Shown: one piece after another, positions 51,661-60,048 of the stretch
Numbering within the stretch: the first letter of the stretch is position 1
Layout: the number at the start of each line of letters is the position of its first letter
Program-made: the position numbers and the translations under genes
Source of the DNA: Streptomyces sp. SA15
GTDB taxonomy: Bacteria > Actinomycetota > Actinomycetes > Streptomycetales > Streptomycetaceae
Assembly (NCBI RefSeq): GCF_002291145.1
Contig: NZ_NTGE01000026.1
Span: forward strand, 1 to 64,000
DNA length: 64,000 nucleotides
Direction: 5' to 3'
Notes under the pieces: generated by a model
The model's database searches: none
What the model saw: the letters and a program-made list of their open reading frames with translations, nothing else
What the model was told of the DNA's origin: nothing

Positions 51661-53280
51661 ATGACGGCAGCAGTCCAGGCAGAAGAACCTGTGGTCAGGA
51701 CGCCGTACGGGGCCGTACGCGGCCGGTACGAACACGGCGTCGCGGTGTTCCGGGGCATCCCGTACGCGGCCCCGCCCTTCGGCCCCCGACGGTTCAGGCC
51801 GCCCGAGCCGCCCGAACCCTGGGGCGGCGTGCGCGACGCGGGCGCCTTCGGGCCGACGCCGCCGAAACCGCCGTACTCCGAGGCCTTCGCGCAGTACCTG
51901 TCCGACCCGGTCGTGCCCGGTGACGACTGCCTCAATCTAAACGTGTGGACACCGGAGCCGGGCCCTGGGGCCCGGCTCCCGGTGCTCGTGTGGCTGCACG
52001 GCGGCGCCCTCACCCGCGGCTCCTCCGCCGTGCCCGTGTACGACGGGCACTCCTTCGCCCGCGACGGCGTCGTCCTCGTCTCGGTCAACTACCGACTGGG
52101 CGTGGAGGGCTACGGACTGTTCCCGGACGCCCCCGCCAACCTCGGCCTGCGCGACCAGCTCGCCGCCCTGAAGTGGGTGCACGAATCGATCGAGGCTTTC
52201 GGCGGCGACCCGGACCGGGTCACCCTCAGTGGCCAGTCCGCCGGGGCGATCAGCACAGGGGCCCTGCTGGCCGCACCGCAGGCCCAGGGGCTGTTCCGGC
52301 GCGCGGTCCTGCAGAGCGGGCCGCCCGAGGCGAGCGACCGTGACAAGGTACGGCGGATGGTGCGCCGTATGGCGACCCGGCTGAAGATCCCCGCCACCGC
52401 CGCCGCCTTCGCCGAGGTCGACCGGGACGTGCTGCTGCGCACCCAGGCCGAGGTGGGACGGCTCAGCAGCCCCGTGCTCGGCGGACCCGCCTTCGGGATC
52501 GTCGTCGACGGCGACCTCGTCCCGCGCGACCCCCTGGAAGCCCTGGTCGAAGGTGACGCGGCGCGGCACGTCGAGCTCATGATGGGCTGGACCCGCGACG
52601 AGTACCGGCTGTGGCTGGTCCCGGGCGGCCTGCTGGAGCGCGTCGACCGGCTCGGTCCGGTCGCCCTGGCCGGCGCCATGGCCCGCTGCCATTGCGGCCA
52701 CGAGGTGGTACGCGGCTACCGAGCCCTGCACCCCGAGGCCGGCACCGCCGAGATCGTCGGCCAGATGGTCACCGACCACCTGCTGCGCATCCCGTTGCAC
52801 CGCCTCGCCGAGGCCCGTCCCGACCCCGCGTACGTCTACGAGTTCGCCTGGCGCTCGCTGCTGCCCGACCTCGGCTCCTGCCACGCCCTGGAACTCGGCT
52901 TCGTCTTCGACACCGGCGAGGTCCCCGAGTCCGCCAAGCTGGCGGGCTGGGGCGCGCCGCAGGACCTCGCCGACGCGATGCACGGGGCCTGGGTGCGGTT
53001 CGCCGCCGACGGCGACCCCGGCTGGCAGCGGTGGGACGCCTCGCATCCGGTGCGGATCTTCGGCGACGGTGCACCGCATACGGTATACGGTCCACGGGAT
53101 CGTGAATTCGCGGTCTGGACGGCGGACGCGGCCGCCCGGGAGGCCGAGGCGGTGGTGGGCGGGCCCGCGGACGGCGTGGCCGCGGACGGCGTGACCGCGG
53201 ACGGTGTGCCCGCCCGGAGCGTGGAGCTGCGGTCGGTGGTACGACGGCTGCGGCTGCCCGGCTCGGTCCGCCGCACCTGA
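51661..53280 (+). CDS. Type B carboxylesterase
   Basis: The 539-residue alpha/beta hydrolase has GGALTRGS for the oxyanion region, [13 protein letters not shown], and the nucleophile elbow GQSAG with Ser193 (usually GESAG). A His follows in [11 protein letters not shown]. No signal peptide is seen, so it acts in the cytoplasm or leaves by another route. Type B esterases remove acyl or methyl esters; with the lyases nearby, a sugar ester such as an acetylated or methylated uronide is a reasonable substrate. The C-terminal tail has a short repeat [14 protein letters not shown]. Confidence 0.85.
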   Translation: MTAAVQAEEPVVRTPYGAVRGRYEHGVAVFRGIPYAAPPFGPRRFRPPEPPEPWGGVRDAGAFGPTPPKPPYSEAFAQYLSDPVVPGDDCLNLNVWTPEPGPGARLPVLVWLHGGALTRGSSAVPVYDGHSFARDGVVLVSVNYRLGVEGYGLFPDAPANLGLRDQLAALKWVHESIEAFGGDPDRVTLSGQSAGAISTGALLAAPQAQGLFRRAVLQSGPPEASDRDKVRRMVRRMATRLKIPATAAAFAEVDRDVLLRTQAEVGRLSSPVLGGPAFGIVVDGDLVPRDPLEALVEGDAARHVELMMGWTRDEYRLWLVPGGLLERVDRLGPVALAGAMARCHCGHEVVRGYRALHPEAGTAEIVGQMVTDHLLRIPLHRLAEARPDPAYVYEFAWRSLLPDLGSCHALELGFVFDTGEVPESAKLAGWGAPQDLADAMHGAWVRFAADGDPGWQRWDASHPVRIFGDGAPHTVYGPRDREFAVWTADAAAREAEAVVGGPADGVAADGVTADGVPARSVELRSVVRRLRLPGSVRRT

Positions 53281-53302
53281 CCCGAGTCGGTGCCGGAGCA
53301 GG

Positions 53303-54358
53303 TCAGGAACCGGTTGCCGTCACCGAGTCGCGCACCACCACGTGCGTCCCCAGCAGCAGATGCTCGTCCGGGGCCTCGGACGTGCGGCCCAGCGCGGTAC
53401 GCACCGCGAGGCGGCCCAGCTCCTCATAGGGCACGTGGACCGTGGTCAGGGCCGGGTGCAGGTCGCGGGCGAACGGGATGTCGTCGTACCCGGCCAGCGA
53501 GACGTCGCCCGGCACGTCCAGGCCCGCCTCGTGCAGGGCGGTCAGGGCGCCGGCCGCGACCATGTCGGTGGCGGCCACCACCGCCGTGAACTCCAGCCCG
53601 TTCTTCAGCGTCTCCCGCATCAGTCGGTGACCGGCGTCCCGGGTGAAGTCGCCGTGCAGCAGCAGCGCCGGATCGGGTTCCAGACCACGGGCGCGGTGGG
53701 CGGCCAGATAGCCGCGCTCGCGGCCCTGCGCCGTGGTGTGGTCCGGCGCGCCCCCGAGGAAGAGGATCCGCCGGTGGCCCTGTGCGAGGACGTGGGCGAC
53801 CAGGGCGTAGGCGCCGCCTTCGTTGTCGTACTCGATGACCGTCACCGGCGCCCCGGGGCCCAGCGGCGGGCGGCCGCACAGCACCAGACGGGAGCCGGCC
53901 GACGCCAGCGAGTCAGCCATACGGCGGGTGCGTTCTCGGTACTCGGGTGTGTCGGCGGTGCCGCCGACCAGGATCACGGCGGCCGCCCGCTGGGAGCGCA
54001 TCATCTCCACGAACTCCAGCTCGTGCCGCACATCGCCCTCCGTACTGCACACCAGGCACAGATGGCCGAGCCGCGTCGCCTCGCGCTCCACGCCGTGCGC
54101 CATGAGCGCGAACGACGGACCGGTGATGTCCTCAAGCACGAACGCCAGCGTGGGCGTGCCGACCCCCGCGACCGCCTTGGCGCGCGCGTCGGCGACGTAG
54201 TCCAGGTCGCGGACCGCCCGCATCACCCGCGCGCGGGTCGCCGAACTCACCGGATAGACCCCGCCGAGCACCCGCGACACCGTCGATGCGGACACCCCCG
54301 CGCGGGCCGCCACATCCCGGATCGTGCTCCGGCTCGCGTCCTCGCTCTTCCTCGTCAT
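53303..54358 (-). CDS. LacI family regulator closing the second locus
   Basis: The 351-residue repressor has the helix-turn-helix TIRDVAARAGVSASTVSRVLGG (about 12-33) and an effector domain closely similar to the LacI protein at 39033-40121, including EYDNEGGAYALVAHVLAQGHR and GDVSLAGYDDIPFARDL. It is convergent with the esterase gene. A palindrome-like GGAAACCGGTTCCC lies about 65 bp upstream of its start and may be its operator. The pair of paralogues at either end suggests that both control the locus. Confidence 0.88.
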   Translation of the reverse strand: MTRKSEDASRSTIRDVAARAGVSASTVSRVLGGVYPVSSATRARVMRAVRDLDYVADARAKAVAGVGTPTLAFVLEDITGPSFALMAHGVEREATRLGHLCLVCSTEGDVRHELEFVEMMRSQRAAAVILVGGTADTPEYRERTRRMADSLASAGSRLVLCGRPPLGPGAPVTVIEYDNEGGAYALVAHVLAQGHRRILFLGGAPDHTTAQGRERGYLAAHRARGLEPDPALLLHGDFTRDAGHRLMRETLKNGLEFTAVVAATDMVAAGALTALHEAGLDVPGDVSLAGYDDIPFARDLHPALTTVHVPYEELGRLAVRTALGRTSEAPDEHLLLGTHVVVRDSVTATGS

Positions 54359-54421
54359 GCCTGCCTCGTCCCTCTCCCCGGGCGTCGTCGCCCACCCCTC
54401 GGGAACTGCGGCAACATGGAT

Positions 54422-54435
54422 GGAAACCGGTTCCC
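54422..54435. promoter_or_regulatory. LacI-type palindrome GGAAACCGGTTCCC
   Basis: It lies 64-77 bp upstream of the third LacI start. The centre ACCGGT is perfectly symmetric. Confidence 0.5.
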
Positions 54436-54510
54436 GAACGGAGGCTAGCAGCGGGAGCGGCCAACTGGCAGGAGTTGTGCGGGCGTCAGTCGTCAGTCTT
54501 CAGTTGTCGA

Positions 54511-54546
54511 TCTTCAGTAGTCGGTAGTCGGTCTTCAGTAGTCGGT
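54511..54546. repeat. Direct repeat TCTTCAGTAGTCGGT
   Basis: Two exact 15-bp copies begin at 54511 and 54532. Related GTCGTCAG and GTCGGT pieces fill 54486-54566, between the LacI and methyltransferase genes. Confidence 0.8.
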
Positions 54547-54570
54547 CGGCGGTCGTCAGCGGTCGTGGAC

Positions 54571-55512
54571 TCACGCCGCCGCCAACGCCCCCGCGATCGA
54601 CGCGATCGCCTCCGGCCCCACCCGGCAGCACCCGCCGATCAGCCGCGCCCCCGACTCCCGCCAGCGGCGCACCTCCTCGGGCGCGAAGGTGGAGCGGCCG
54701 GCCCATGCGCGGGCCTCGGCGTCCCAGGTCTCGCCGCTGTTGGGGTAGACCACGACCGGCTTGCCGGTGACGCGGGCGGCGATCTCGATCGCGCGGTCGA
54801 CGTCCTCGGGGACGCAGCAGTTCACGCCGACCGCGATGACCTCGTCCGCGTCGGCGGCCAGACCGAAGGCCTCCTCCAGGGGCTGCCCGGCGCGGGTGCG
54901 GTCGCCCGCGACGCTGTACGACAGCCAGGCGGGCACCCCGAGCCCGCGCACCGCCCGCAGCAGCGCCTCGGCCTCGTCGGCGTCCGGGACCGTCTCGAGG
55001 GCGAGGACGTCCGGGCCGGTGGCGGCCAGCACCTCCAGGCGGGGGCGGTGGAAGGCTTCCAGCTCGGCCACGCTCAGCCCGTACCGGCCCCGGTACTCGG
55101 AGCCGTCGGCGAGCATCGCGCCGTACGGGCCCGCCGAGGCCGCCACCCACAGCGGCCGGGTGACGCCCTTCGCCCGTGCCTCCATCGCCGCGTCGAGGGC
55201 CAACTCGACGCTCAGACCGATCAGTTCGGCCGCCCGGTCCCGCTTGATCCCGCGCTTCGCGAAGCCCTCGAAGGTCGCCTGGTAGCTGGAGGTGATCGCC
55301 ACGTCCGCGCCCGCCAGGAAGTAGGCGAGGTGCGCCTCGGCGATCGCCTCGGGCCGCTCGGCGAGCAGCCGCGCCGACCACAACTCGTCGCTCAGGTCGT
55401 GCCCGGCGGACTCGAGCTGGTTGGACATGCCGCCGTCGAGGACGACCGTCCTTCCGGCGGCGAGGGCGTCGGCGAGGGGCGTGTCGGGCGAGATGGGCGT
55501 GTCGCTGGTCAT
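54571..55512 (-). CDS. mmuM: Homocysteine S-methyltransferase
   Basis: The 313-residue enzyme transfers a methyl group from S-methylmethionine (or S-adenosylmethionine) to homocysteine, giving methionine. The zinc-binding cysteines are visible: VGVNCC (Cys232) and GGCC (Cys295-Cys296). LDGGMSNQLE at the start and TSSYQATFEGF match the family. ATG 55512 has no Shine-Dalgarno; instead TAGCGT lies six bases upstream, suggesting a leaderless mRNA. The divergent APC permease could be an S-methylmethionine importer, as in MmuP-MmuM pairs, although MmuP identity is only inferred. Confidence 0.9.
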   Translation of the reverse strand: MTSDTPISPDTPLADALAAGRTVVLDGGMSNQLESAGHDLSDELWSARLLAERPEAIAEAHLAYFLAGADVAITSSYQATFEGFAKRGIKRDRAAELIGLSVELALDAAMEARAKGVTRPLWVAASAGPYGAMLADGSEYRGRYGLSVAELEAFHRPRLEVLAATGPDVLALETVPDADEAEALLRAVRGLGVPAWLSYSVAGDRTRAGQPLEEAFGLAADADEVIAVGVNCCVPEDVDRAIEIAARVTGKPVVVYPNSGETWDAEARAWAGRSTFAPEEVRRWRESGARLIGGCCRVGPEAIASIAGALAAA

Positions 55513-55518
55513 GTCACG

Positions 55519-55524
55519 ACGCTA
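55519..55524 (-). promoter_or_regulatory. Probable -10 of a leaderless transcript (mmuM)
   Basis: TAGCGT on the minus strand ends six bases before ATG 55512. Confidence 0.45.
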
Positions 55525-55610
55525 GTCGAAGCGGCGAGGGGCAGCCGTATGTGTCCATTACATGAACAGGTCGCCCAGCATGTGGGATGCCGGGTTACGA
55601 TCACGCCCTC

Positions 55611-55656
55611 CCCGCCCCCTGTCCCGCCCCCGCCCCCTGTCCCGCCCCCGTCCCCC
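55611..55656. repeat. Eighteen-base C-rich tandem repeat before the APC permease
   Basis: CGCCCCCTGTCCCGCCCC recurs at about 55613 and 55631. As its period is a multiple of three, an in-frame N-terminal extension from ATG 55562 stays open through it. Confidence 0.7.
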
Positions 55657-55669
55657 AGGGAAAACCGCC

Positions 55670-57055
55670 ATGACTGCCCCCAGTTCCACCGAGGCCGCCG
55701 AGCCCACCGAGCCCGAGGCGGATCCGGCCGCCGCCCCGCGCCGCCGTACCTTCGGCGTGACCGCCGCCACCGCCCTCGTCATGGGCAACATCATCGGCGG
55801 CGGCATCTTCGTGCTGCCCGCCACCGTAGCCCCGTACGGCGGAGTCAGCCTGCTCGCCTTCGTGGTCCTGTCGGTCGGCGCGGTGCTGCTCGCGCTGCTC
55901 TTCGGCAAGCTGGCCCGGCGCAGCCCGGTCACCGGCGGCCTGTACGTGTACCCGCGCGACGCTTTCGGCCCCTTCGCGGGCTTCCTGTCGGCATGGTCGT
56001 ACTGGACGATGTGCTGGGTCAGCATCGCAGCCCTGGCCGTCGCGGTCGTCGGCTACGTCGACGTCCTCATACCGCTGCACGGCAACCACACCCTCGAAGC
56101 CCTGGTCGCCCTCGCCGCGCTGTGGCTGCCGGCCGCCGCGAACTTCGCCGGCACCCGCTGGGTCGGCACGGTCCAAGTCGTTTCCACCGTCCTGAAGTTC
56201 GTGCCGCTGCTGCTGGTCGCCACGATCGGCCTCTTCTTCATCGACACGGACAACTTCGGCCCGTTCAACGCCTCCGGCGACAGCGTCCCCGGCGCTCTCG
56301 CCGCCTCCGCCGCGCTGCTCCTCTACAGCTTCCTCGGCGTGGAGTCGGCCGCCGTCAGCGCCGGCGAGGTCCGCGACCCCGAACGCACGGTCGGCCGCGC
56401 GAGTGTCCTCGGCACGCTGGGCTCCGCCCTCGTCTACATCCTCGGCACGGTCGCCGTCTTCGGCCTGGTCCCGCACGACAAGCTGGTCGACTCCGGCGCC
56501 CCCTTCGCCGACGCCGTGAACACCATCACCGGCGGCACCTGGGGCGGCACCGCCATCGCCCTGGTCGCCGTCGCCTCGATCACGGGCTGCCTCAACGGCT
56601 GGATCCTGCTCGCCGCGCAGATGCCGTACGCCGCCGCCCGCGACGGGCTCTTCCCGGCACCCTTCGCCCGCGTGGGCAAGGGCGGGGTGCCAGGCTTCGG
56701 CGTCTGGGCGGTAGCGGTCCTCGGCACACTGCTCATCGCGCTCAACTACACAGCCGGCCCGGACACCACCTTCCGCGTCCTCGTCCTGATCACCACGTTC
56801 ACGGGATGTGTGCCGTACCTCCTCTCGGCCGCCGCCCAGCTGTACTGGCTGGCGAAGGGCACCCGGGAACAGGTCCGCCCGGCCGGCCTGGTCCGCGACC
56901 TGATCGTCGCCGCCCTCTCCTTCGCCTTCTCCTTCTGGCTGATCGCGGGCGCCGGCTACGCGGCCGTCTACCAGGGCGTGCTGTTCCTCTTCGCGGGGAT
57001 TCCGGTGTACGTGTGGCTGCGCGGACGCGGGGCGACGGAGGAGCCCCCTGCCTAA
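55670..57055 (+). CDS. APC superfamily amino acid permease
   Basis: The 461-residue protein has about twelve helices. The first shows the APC signature ATALVMGNIIGGGIFVLPA, with the GxG(G)IF substrate loop, and YSFLGVESAAVSAGEVRDPER near helix 6 is typical of basic or polyamine-type amino-acid exchangers and permeases. ATG 55670 has an AGGGA nearby; a longer in-frame start at 55562 would add a Pro/Arg-rich tail encoded by repeats. It is divergent from mmuM. The substrate is uncertain; S-methylmethionine is one option from context. Confidence 0.85.
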   Translation: MTAPSSTEAAEPTEPEADPAAAPRRRTFGVTAATALVMGNIIGGGIFVLPATVAPYGGVSLLAFVVLSVGAVLLALLFGKLARRSPVTGGLYVYPRDAFGPFAGFLSAWSYWTMCWVSIAALAVAVVGYVDVLIPLHGNHTLEALVALAALWLPAAANFAGTRWVGTVQVVSTVLKFVPLLLVATIGLFFIDTDNFGPFNASGDSVPGALAASAALLLYSFLGVESAAVSAGEVRDPERTVGRASVLGTLGSALVYILGTVAVFGLVPHDKLVDSGAPFADAVNTITGGTWGGTAIALVAVASITGCLNGWILLAAQMPYAAARDGLFPAPFARVGKGGVPGFGVWAVAVLGTLLIALNYTAGPDTTFRVLVLITTFTGCVPYLLSAAAQLYWLAKGTREQVRPAGLVRDLIVAALSFAFSFWLIAGAGYAAVYQGVLFLFAGIPVYVWLRGRGATEEPPA

Positions 57056-57058
57056 GGT
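57053..57058 (+). promoter_or_regulatory. Probable -10 overlapping the permease stop
   Basis: TAAGGT, whose TAA is the permease stop codon, ends six bases before ATG 57065. Confidence 0.4.
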
Positions 57059-57064
57059 TGGGGC

Positions 57065-58210
57065 ATGTCTGACACCGAGGCCCCGGACGTCGATGCCCGC
57101 GATGCCGACGGCGTGTATACGGAGGCCCGGGAGGTCCTCGGCCCCTTCACCGGCCCGGCCTTCCTGGCGCCCGTCACCCACAACCCCAACAACGGCGTCA
57201 CCGGCGGCGTCTGGGCCGTCACCGCCGGGGACCACTCCGCCGTACTGAAGGTGCTCACCCGCAACAAGCCGGCCACCGGACGCTGGGCCGCCTCCGACGA
57301 CCCCCGCCACTGGAACTACTGGCGCCGCGAGGCCGACGCGTACGCCTCGGGGCTCGCCCAGGTCTGGCAGCCGTACGGCATCCGCTCGCCCCGGCTACTG
57401 GCTCGCGTCGAACGGCCGGACGGCGATGTGGCGTTGTGGCTGGAGCGGGTGCGCGGTGAGCCGGCCACGGGCTGGTCGATCGCCCGGCACGTGGAGCACG
57501 CCCACCGTCTGGGCGCCGCCCAGGGCGCGGTCGGTGAGACGGACGACGAACCGTGGTTCTCCCACCGCTTCCTGCGCCAGTACGTAGGCAGCAACACCCT
57601 CGGTGAGGACCTCCTGGACAACGACGAAGCCTGGCAACAGCCCCTGGTCCGCGACCACTTCCCCGACGGCCTGCGCCACGCCATGGTCCGCCTCCACCAC
57701 GACCGCGAGTGGTTCCTGGACGTCATGGAGTCCCTGCCGCGCGCTTTCAGCCACCTCGACATGTGGCCCGCCAACGTCCGCGCCGACGGCCCCTACAGCG
57801 CCCTGTTCGACTGGGCGTTCGCCGGCGACGGCGCCCTCGGCGAGGACCTCGGCAACTACCTCCCCGACTCGGTCTTCGACCTGTTCGTCCCGGCCGCCCG
57901 GCTCCCCGAGTACGCGGCGGCGGCCTACGACGCCTATCTGCACGGCTTGCGGGAAAGCGGCTGGCAGGGGGACGAGAACCTCGTACGACTCGCGGTGTGC
58001 GCGTCCGCCGTGAAGTACGACTGGATCACGGCACTGATGCTGGCCCGGGCGGGGGAGGAGCAGCTGGACTACGGCGGCGGGCGGGCCGTGGATGCCGAAC
58101 GCCGGTATCGAGAGCGGGGGTTGACGCTCGCGTTCCTGGCGGAGTGGGCGGCTCAGGCACGTGTGCTGGCTCTGCGGCTGGGGTTTCCGGAGGCGCCGAG
58201 CGGGCGTTGA
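57065..58210 (+). CDS. Aminoglycoside phosphotransferase-like kinase
   Basis: The 381-residue protein has the kinase-like fold: VTGGVWAVTAGDHSAVLKVL as the nucleotide loop and Lys strand, the catalytic loop HLDMWPANV with His230, Asp232 and Asn237, and LFDWAF (Asp249) in place of DFG. The family phosphorylates small molecules such as antibiotics, choline or homoserine. A substrate cannot be named. It starts 9 bp after the permease stop, and a TANNNT box overlapping that stop suggests its own leaderless transcript. Confidence 0.8.
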   Translation: MSDTEAPDVDARDADGVYTEAREVLGPFTGPAFLAPVTHNPNNGVTGGVWAVTAGDHSAVLKVLTRNKPATGRWAASDDPRHWNYWRREADAYASGLAQVWQPYGIRSPRLLARVERPDGDVALWLERVRGEPATGWSIARHVEHAHRLGAAQGAVGETDDEPWFSHRFLRQYVGSNTLGEDLLDNDEAWQQPLVRDHFPDGLRHAMVRLHHDREWFLDVMESLPRAFSHLDMWPANVRADGPYSALFDWAFAGDGALGEDLGNYLPDSVFDLFVPAARLPEYAAAAYDAYLHGLRESGWQGDENLVRLAVCASAVKYDWITALMLARAGEEQLDYGGGRAVDAERRYRERGLTLAFLAEWAAQARVLALRLGFPEAPSGR

Positions 58211-58225
58211 CCAGCCAGTGGGCAG

Positions 58226-58597
58226 TCAGCCGGTCAGGTAGCCGCCGGACGCGTCGACGTCGGTGCCGATCACGGCGCCGGCCTCCTCGGAGCCGAGCCA
58301 CATGACCACGGCGGCCATCTCCTCGGCGCACGATGCGTCTGATCGGGTAGTTCCGCGCGATCTCCTCGTAGGTCGTCCCGAACGCCTCAGCGGCCCGCCG
58401 CAACATCGGTGTGTCCACCGCGCCGGGCGCGAACGCGTTGACCGGATGTTGTCCGCGGCGTATTCGAGAGCGGCCACCTTGGTCAACGACGCGACCGCGT
58501 GCTTGCCGGCGTTGTACGGCGCTATGGTCGCGAACCCGACCTCGGCGGAGATCGAGGCGGTGTTGACGATCACCCCGCCGCCCTGGGCCGGCATGGG
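58226..58597 (-). pseudogene. Truncated and frameshifted SDR-family oxidoreductase
   Basis: Three pieces in two frames make the C-terminal half of a short-chain dehydrogenase: GGGVIVNTASISAEVG and APYNAGKHAVASLTK (catalytic Ser, Tyr and Lys), then VNAFAPGAVDTPMLRR in a shifted frame, then MAAVVMWLGSEEAGA with the GTDVDASGGYLTG end. The first junction lacks one base and the second lacks two, so the outer frames agree. The nucleotide-binding N-terminus is missing: similarity stops at about 58597, next to the serine recombinase, so an insertion or deletion removed it. Confidence 0.8.
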
Positions 58598-58659
58598 GTA
58601 GCGCCGAGGTAAGCCCAAAAGCCGCCAGTACTTGATCTTGGGGGGGGTGCTCAGTCTGC

Positions 58660-59580
58660 TCAACGCAGGCCGACAGCCGGGAGTGCGTTGACGCGATTCT
58701 CGTACTCGCGGCGGGCCTTGCGCTGGGCCGGGACCGCCGCGGCGCCGTCGAGGGGCTGCCAGCGGTCGAGGAGTTGGCGATGGATCGCGGGCACGGTGGT
58801 GATGCGCAAGGTGTAGCCCTGGCCGCGCCGTACGGTCACACCGTGGTCGAGCGCGGCCCGCTCGGCGTCGTCCAGCTCGGTCGCGCGGAGGAAGTCGGCG
58901 ACCTTGCCCGGCACGTCGAGGGCAACCAGCAGCTCCGGGGCCGCGGTGCCTTCGTCGGCTACGACGTGTTCGGGCATGAGGTCGGCGACGGCCGTGCGGA
59001 TGGCGCCGCGGCTGACGTCGTGCTCGCGAGCCAGGGCGGCGATGGACCGGCCCTCCAGATACCCGGTTCGGACGGCGTCGGTCTTCTCGGTCTTGATGGC
59101 AGGGCGGCGTCCGCCCTTGTTGCCCTTGGCCTCGGCGGCACGCAGCCCGTCGTAGGTCAGTTCCCGCTGGAGGTCGCGTTGTAGTTCGCCGGCGGCGGCG
59201 AGGGTCTGCACCATGAACTTCACGGTGGACAGCAGTTCTCCGGTGCGCGGGTGGCGGGCGGTGAGGTCCATTGCGGAGAACGCGCCGTCGTGGATGCGCA
59301 GGGCGAGACAGTCGTGGTGCAGGACGTCGAGCACGTCGAGGATGTGCCCGGTGCCGCGTACGAGGCGGAACATCTCGGAGATGTGCACGGTGTCGCCCGG
59401 CCGCGCGTACGCCAGCAACTCGCCGAACTTCGGGCGCTGGAGCGGGTGGAGGCGGCTGGAGGCGCCGGCCTCTTCCTCGAACGGGATGGGGTCCTCGATC
59501 CCGGCCTCGTTGAGGACGAGGTTCTGCCGGGCGGTCGACTGCTGGTCGGTCGATACCCGCTTGTAGACCAGGTTCGCCAT
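58660..59580 (-). CDS. Serine recombinase (resolvase/invertase type) with long C-terminus
   Basis: The 306-residue protein has the resolvase N-terminus YKRVSTDQQS with catalytic Ser10, the LRP-like segment DTVHISEMFRLVRGTG, and the DGLRAAEAKGNKGGRRPAI hinge before a helix-turn-helix (SIAALAREHDVSRGAIRTAV). An additional 100 residues follow, beyond the 180-200 of classic Tn3 resolvases. It would cut and rejoin DNA at a res-like or inversion site. ATG 59580 has AAAGGG eight bases upstream. It abuts the broken SDR gene and is part of the putative mobile island. Confidence 0.88.
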   Translation of the reverse strand: MANLVYKRVSTDQQSTARQNLVLNEAGIEDPIPFEEEAGASSRLHPLQRPKFGELLAYARPGDTVHISEMFRLVRGTGHILDVLDVLHHDCLALRIHDGAFSAMDLTARHPRTGELLSTVKFMVQTLAAAGELQRDLQRELTYDGLRAAEAKGNKGGRRPAIKTEKTDAVRTGYLEGRSIAALAREHDVSRGAIRTAVADLMPEHVVADEGTAAPELLVALDVPGKVADFLRATELDDAERAALDHGVTVRRGQGYTLRITTVPAIHRQLLDRWQPLDGAAAVPAQRKARREYENRVNALPAVGLR

Positions 59581-60009
59581 CAAGGGCCCTTTCCGCACGG
59601 AGGATCGGACCCCATCTGTCGTCAAACCCTGTCATCAATCACCATCGGATCTGATTGGATTCGCGCCGTCAACGGGCCCCGAAAAATCCGGGTTGATTGG
59701 ACGCCCGCCGTGCCCGTCGTCATTCGATTGTTTGCCGACAGGGTGCGGGATGCAGGGAGGTCTCAAGGTGGACGGGGCGCCGTTACCTGCCGACCAAGAT
59801 CCATCTCGGCGCCAACCGTTGTGCCGCCGTTCCTCCAAGCCCTATCTAGGTCGAGCGCGGCAGGAGTGCGGCTCATTTTATTTTTTGACCGCTCCATAAA
59901 AAACTCCTACCCTGGTGGCGGCCGAGATCCGGCCTTGACCGGTTACGTCTGCCGCTCAACTGACTTCCATGCGCGGCTCGTTAGGTCGCTCACTGAGGAG
60001 GACTTCGCA
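59581..60009. promoter_or_regulatory. Intergenic region with a good promoter for the MFS operon
   Basis: No gene is seen. TTGACC (59885-59890), a 17-bp spacer and TACCCT (59908-59913) make a consensus-like promoter in an AT-rich patch (about 59875-59905) that stands out from the window. It is about 97 bp upstream of the leader ATG. Confidence 0.65.
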
Positions 60010-60048
60010 ATGTCCACGACATGCAGCAACGGGAAGGTGGCGTTCTGA
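60010..60048 (+). CDS. Twelve-codon leader ORF before the MFS pump
   Basis: ATG 60010 follows GAGGAGG by eight bases and encodes MSTTCSNGKVAF. Its TGA overlaps the MFS ATG as TGATG. The strong initiation signal and coupling suggest translational control of the pump, as in leader-peptide attenuation of efflux and ribosome-resistance genes. Confidence 0.6.
   Translation: MSTTCSNGKVAF

Noticed and set aside
46905..52088. A 1727-codon open frame on the minus strand
   Set aside because: It is antisense to the importer-linked lyase and esterase genes, which have signals, ribosome-binding sites and recognisable domains. Long antisense frames are normal in such GC-rich DNA, and its composition is Gly/Val/Arg noise.
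58600..58650. A 38-bp Tn3 terminal repeat at the SDR junction
   Set aside because: GGGGTAGCGCC...TAAG-like pieces are suggestive, but no matching inverted copy was found near 62400-62600, so I do not list it as a feature.
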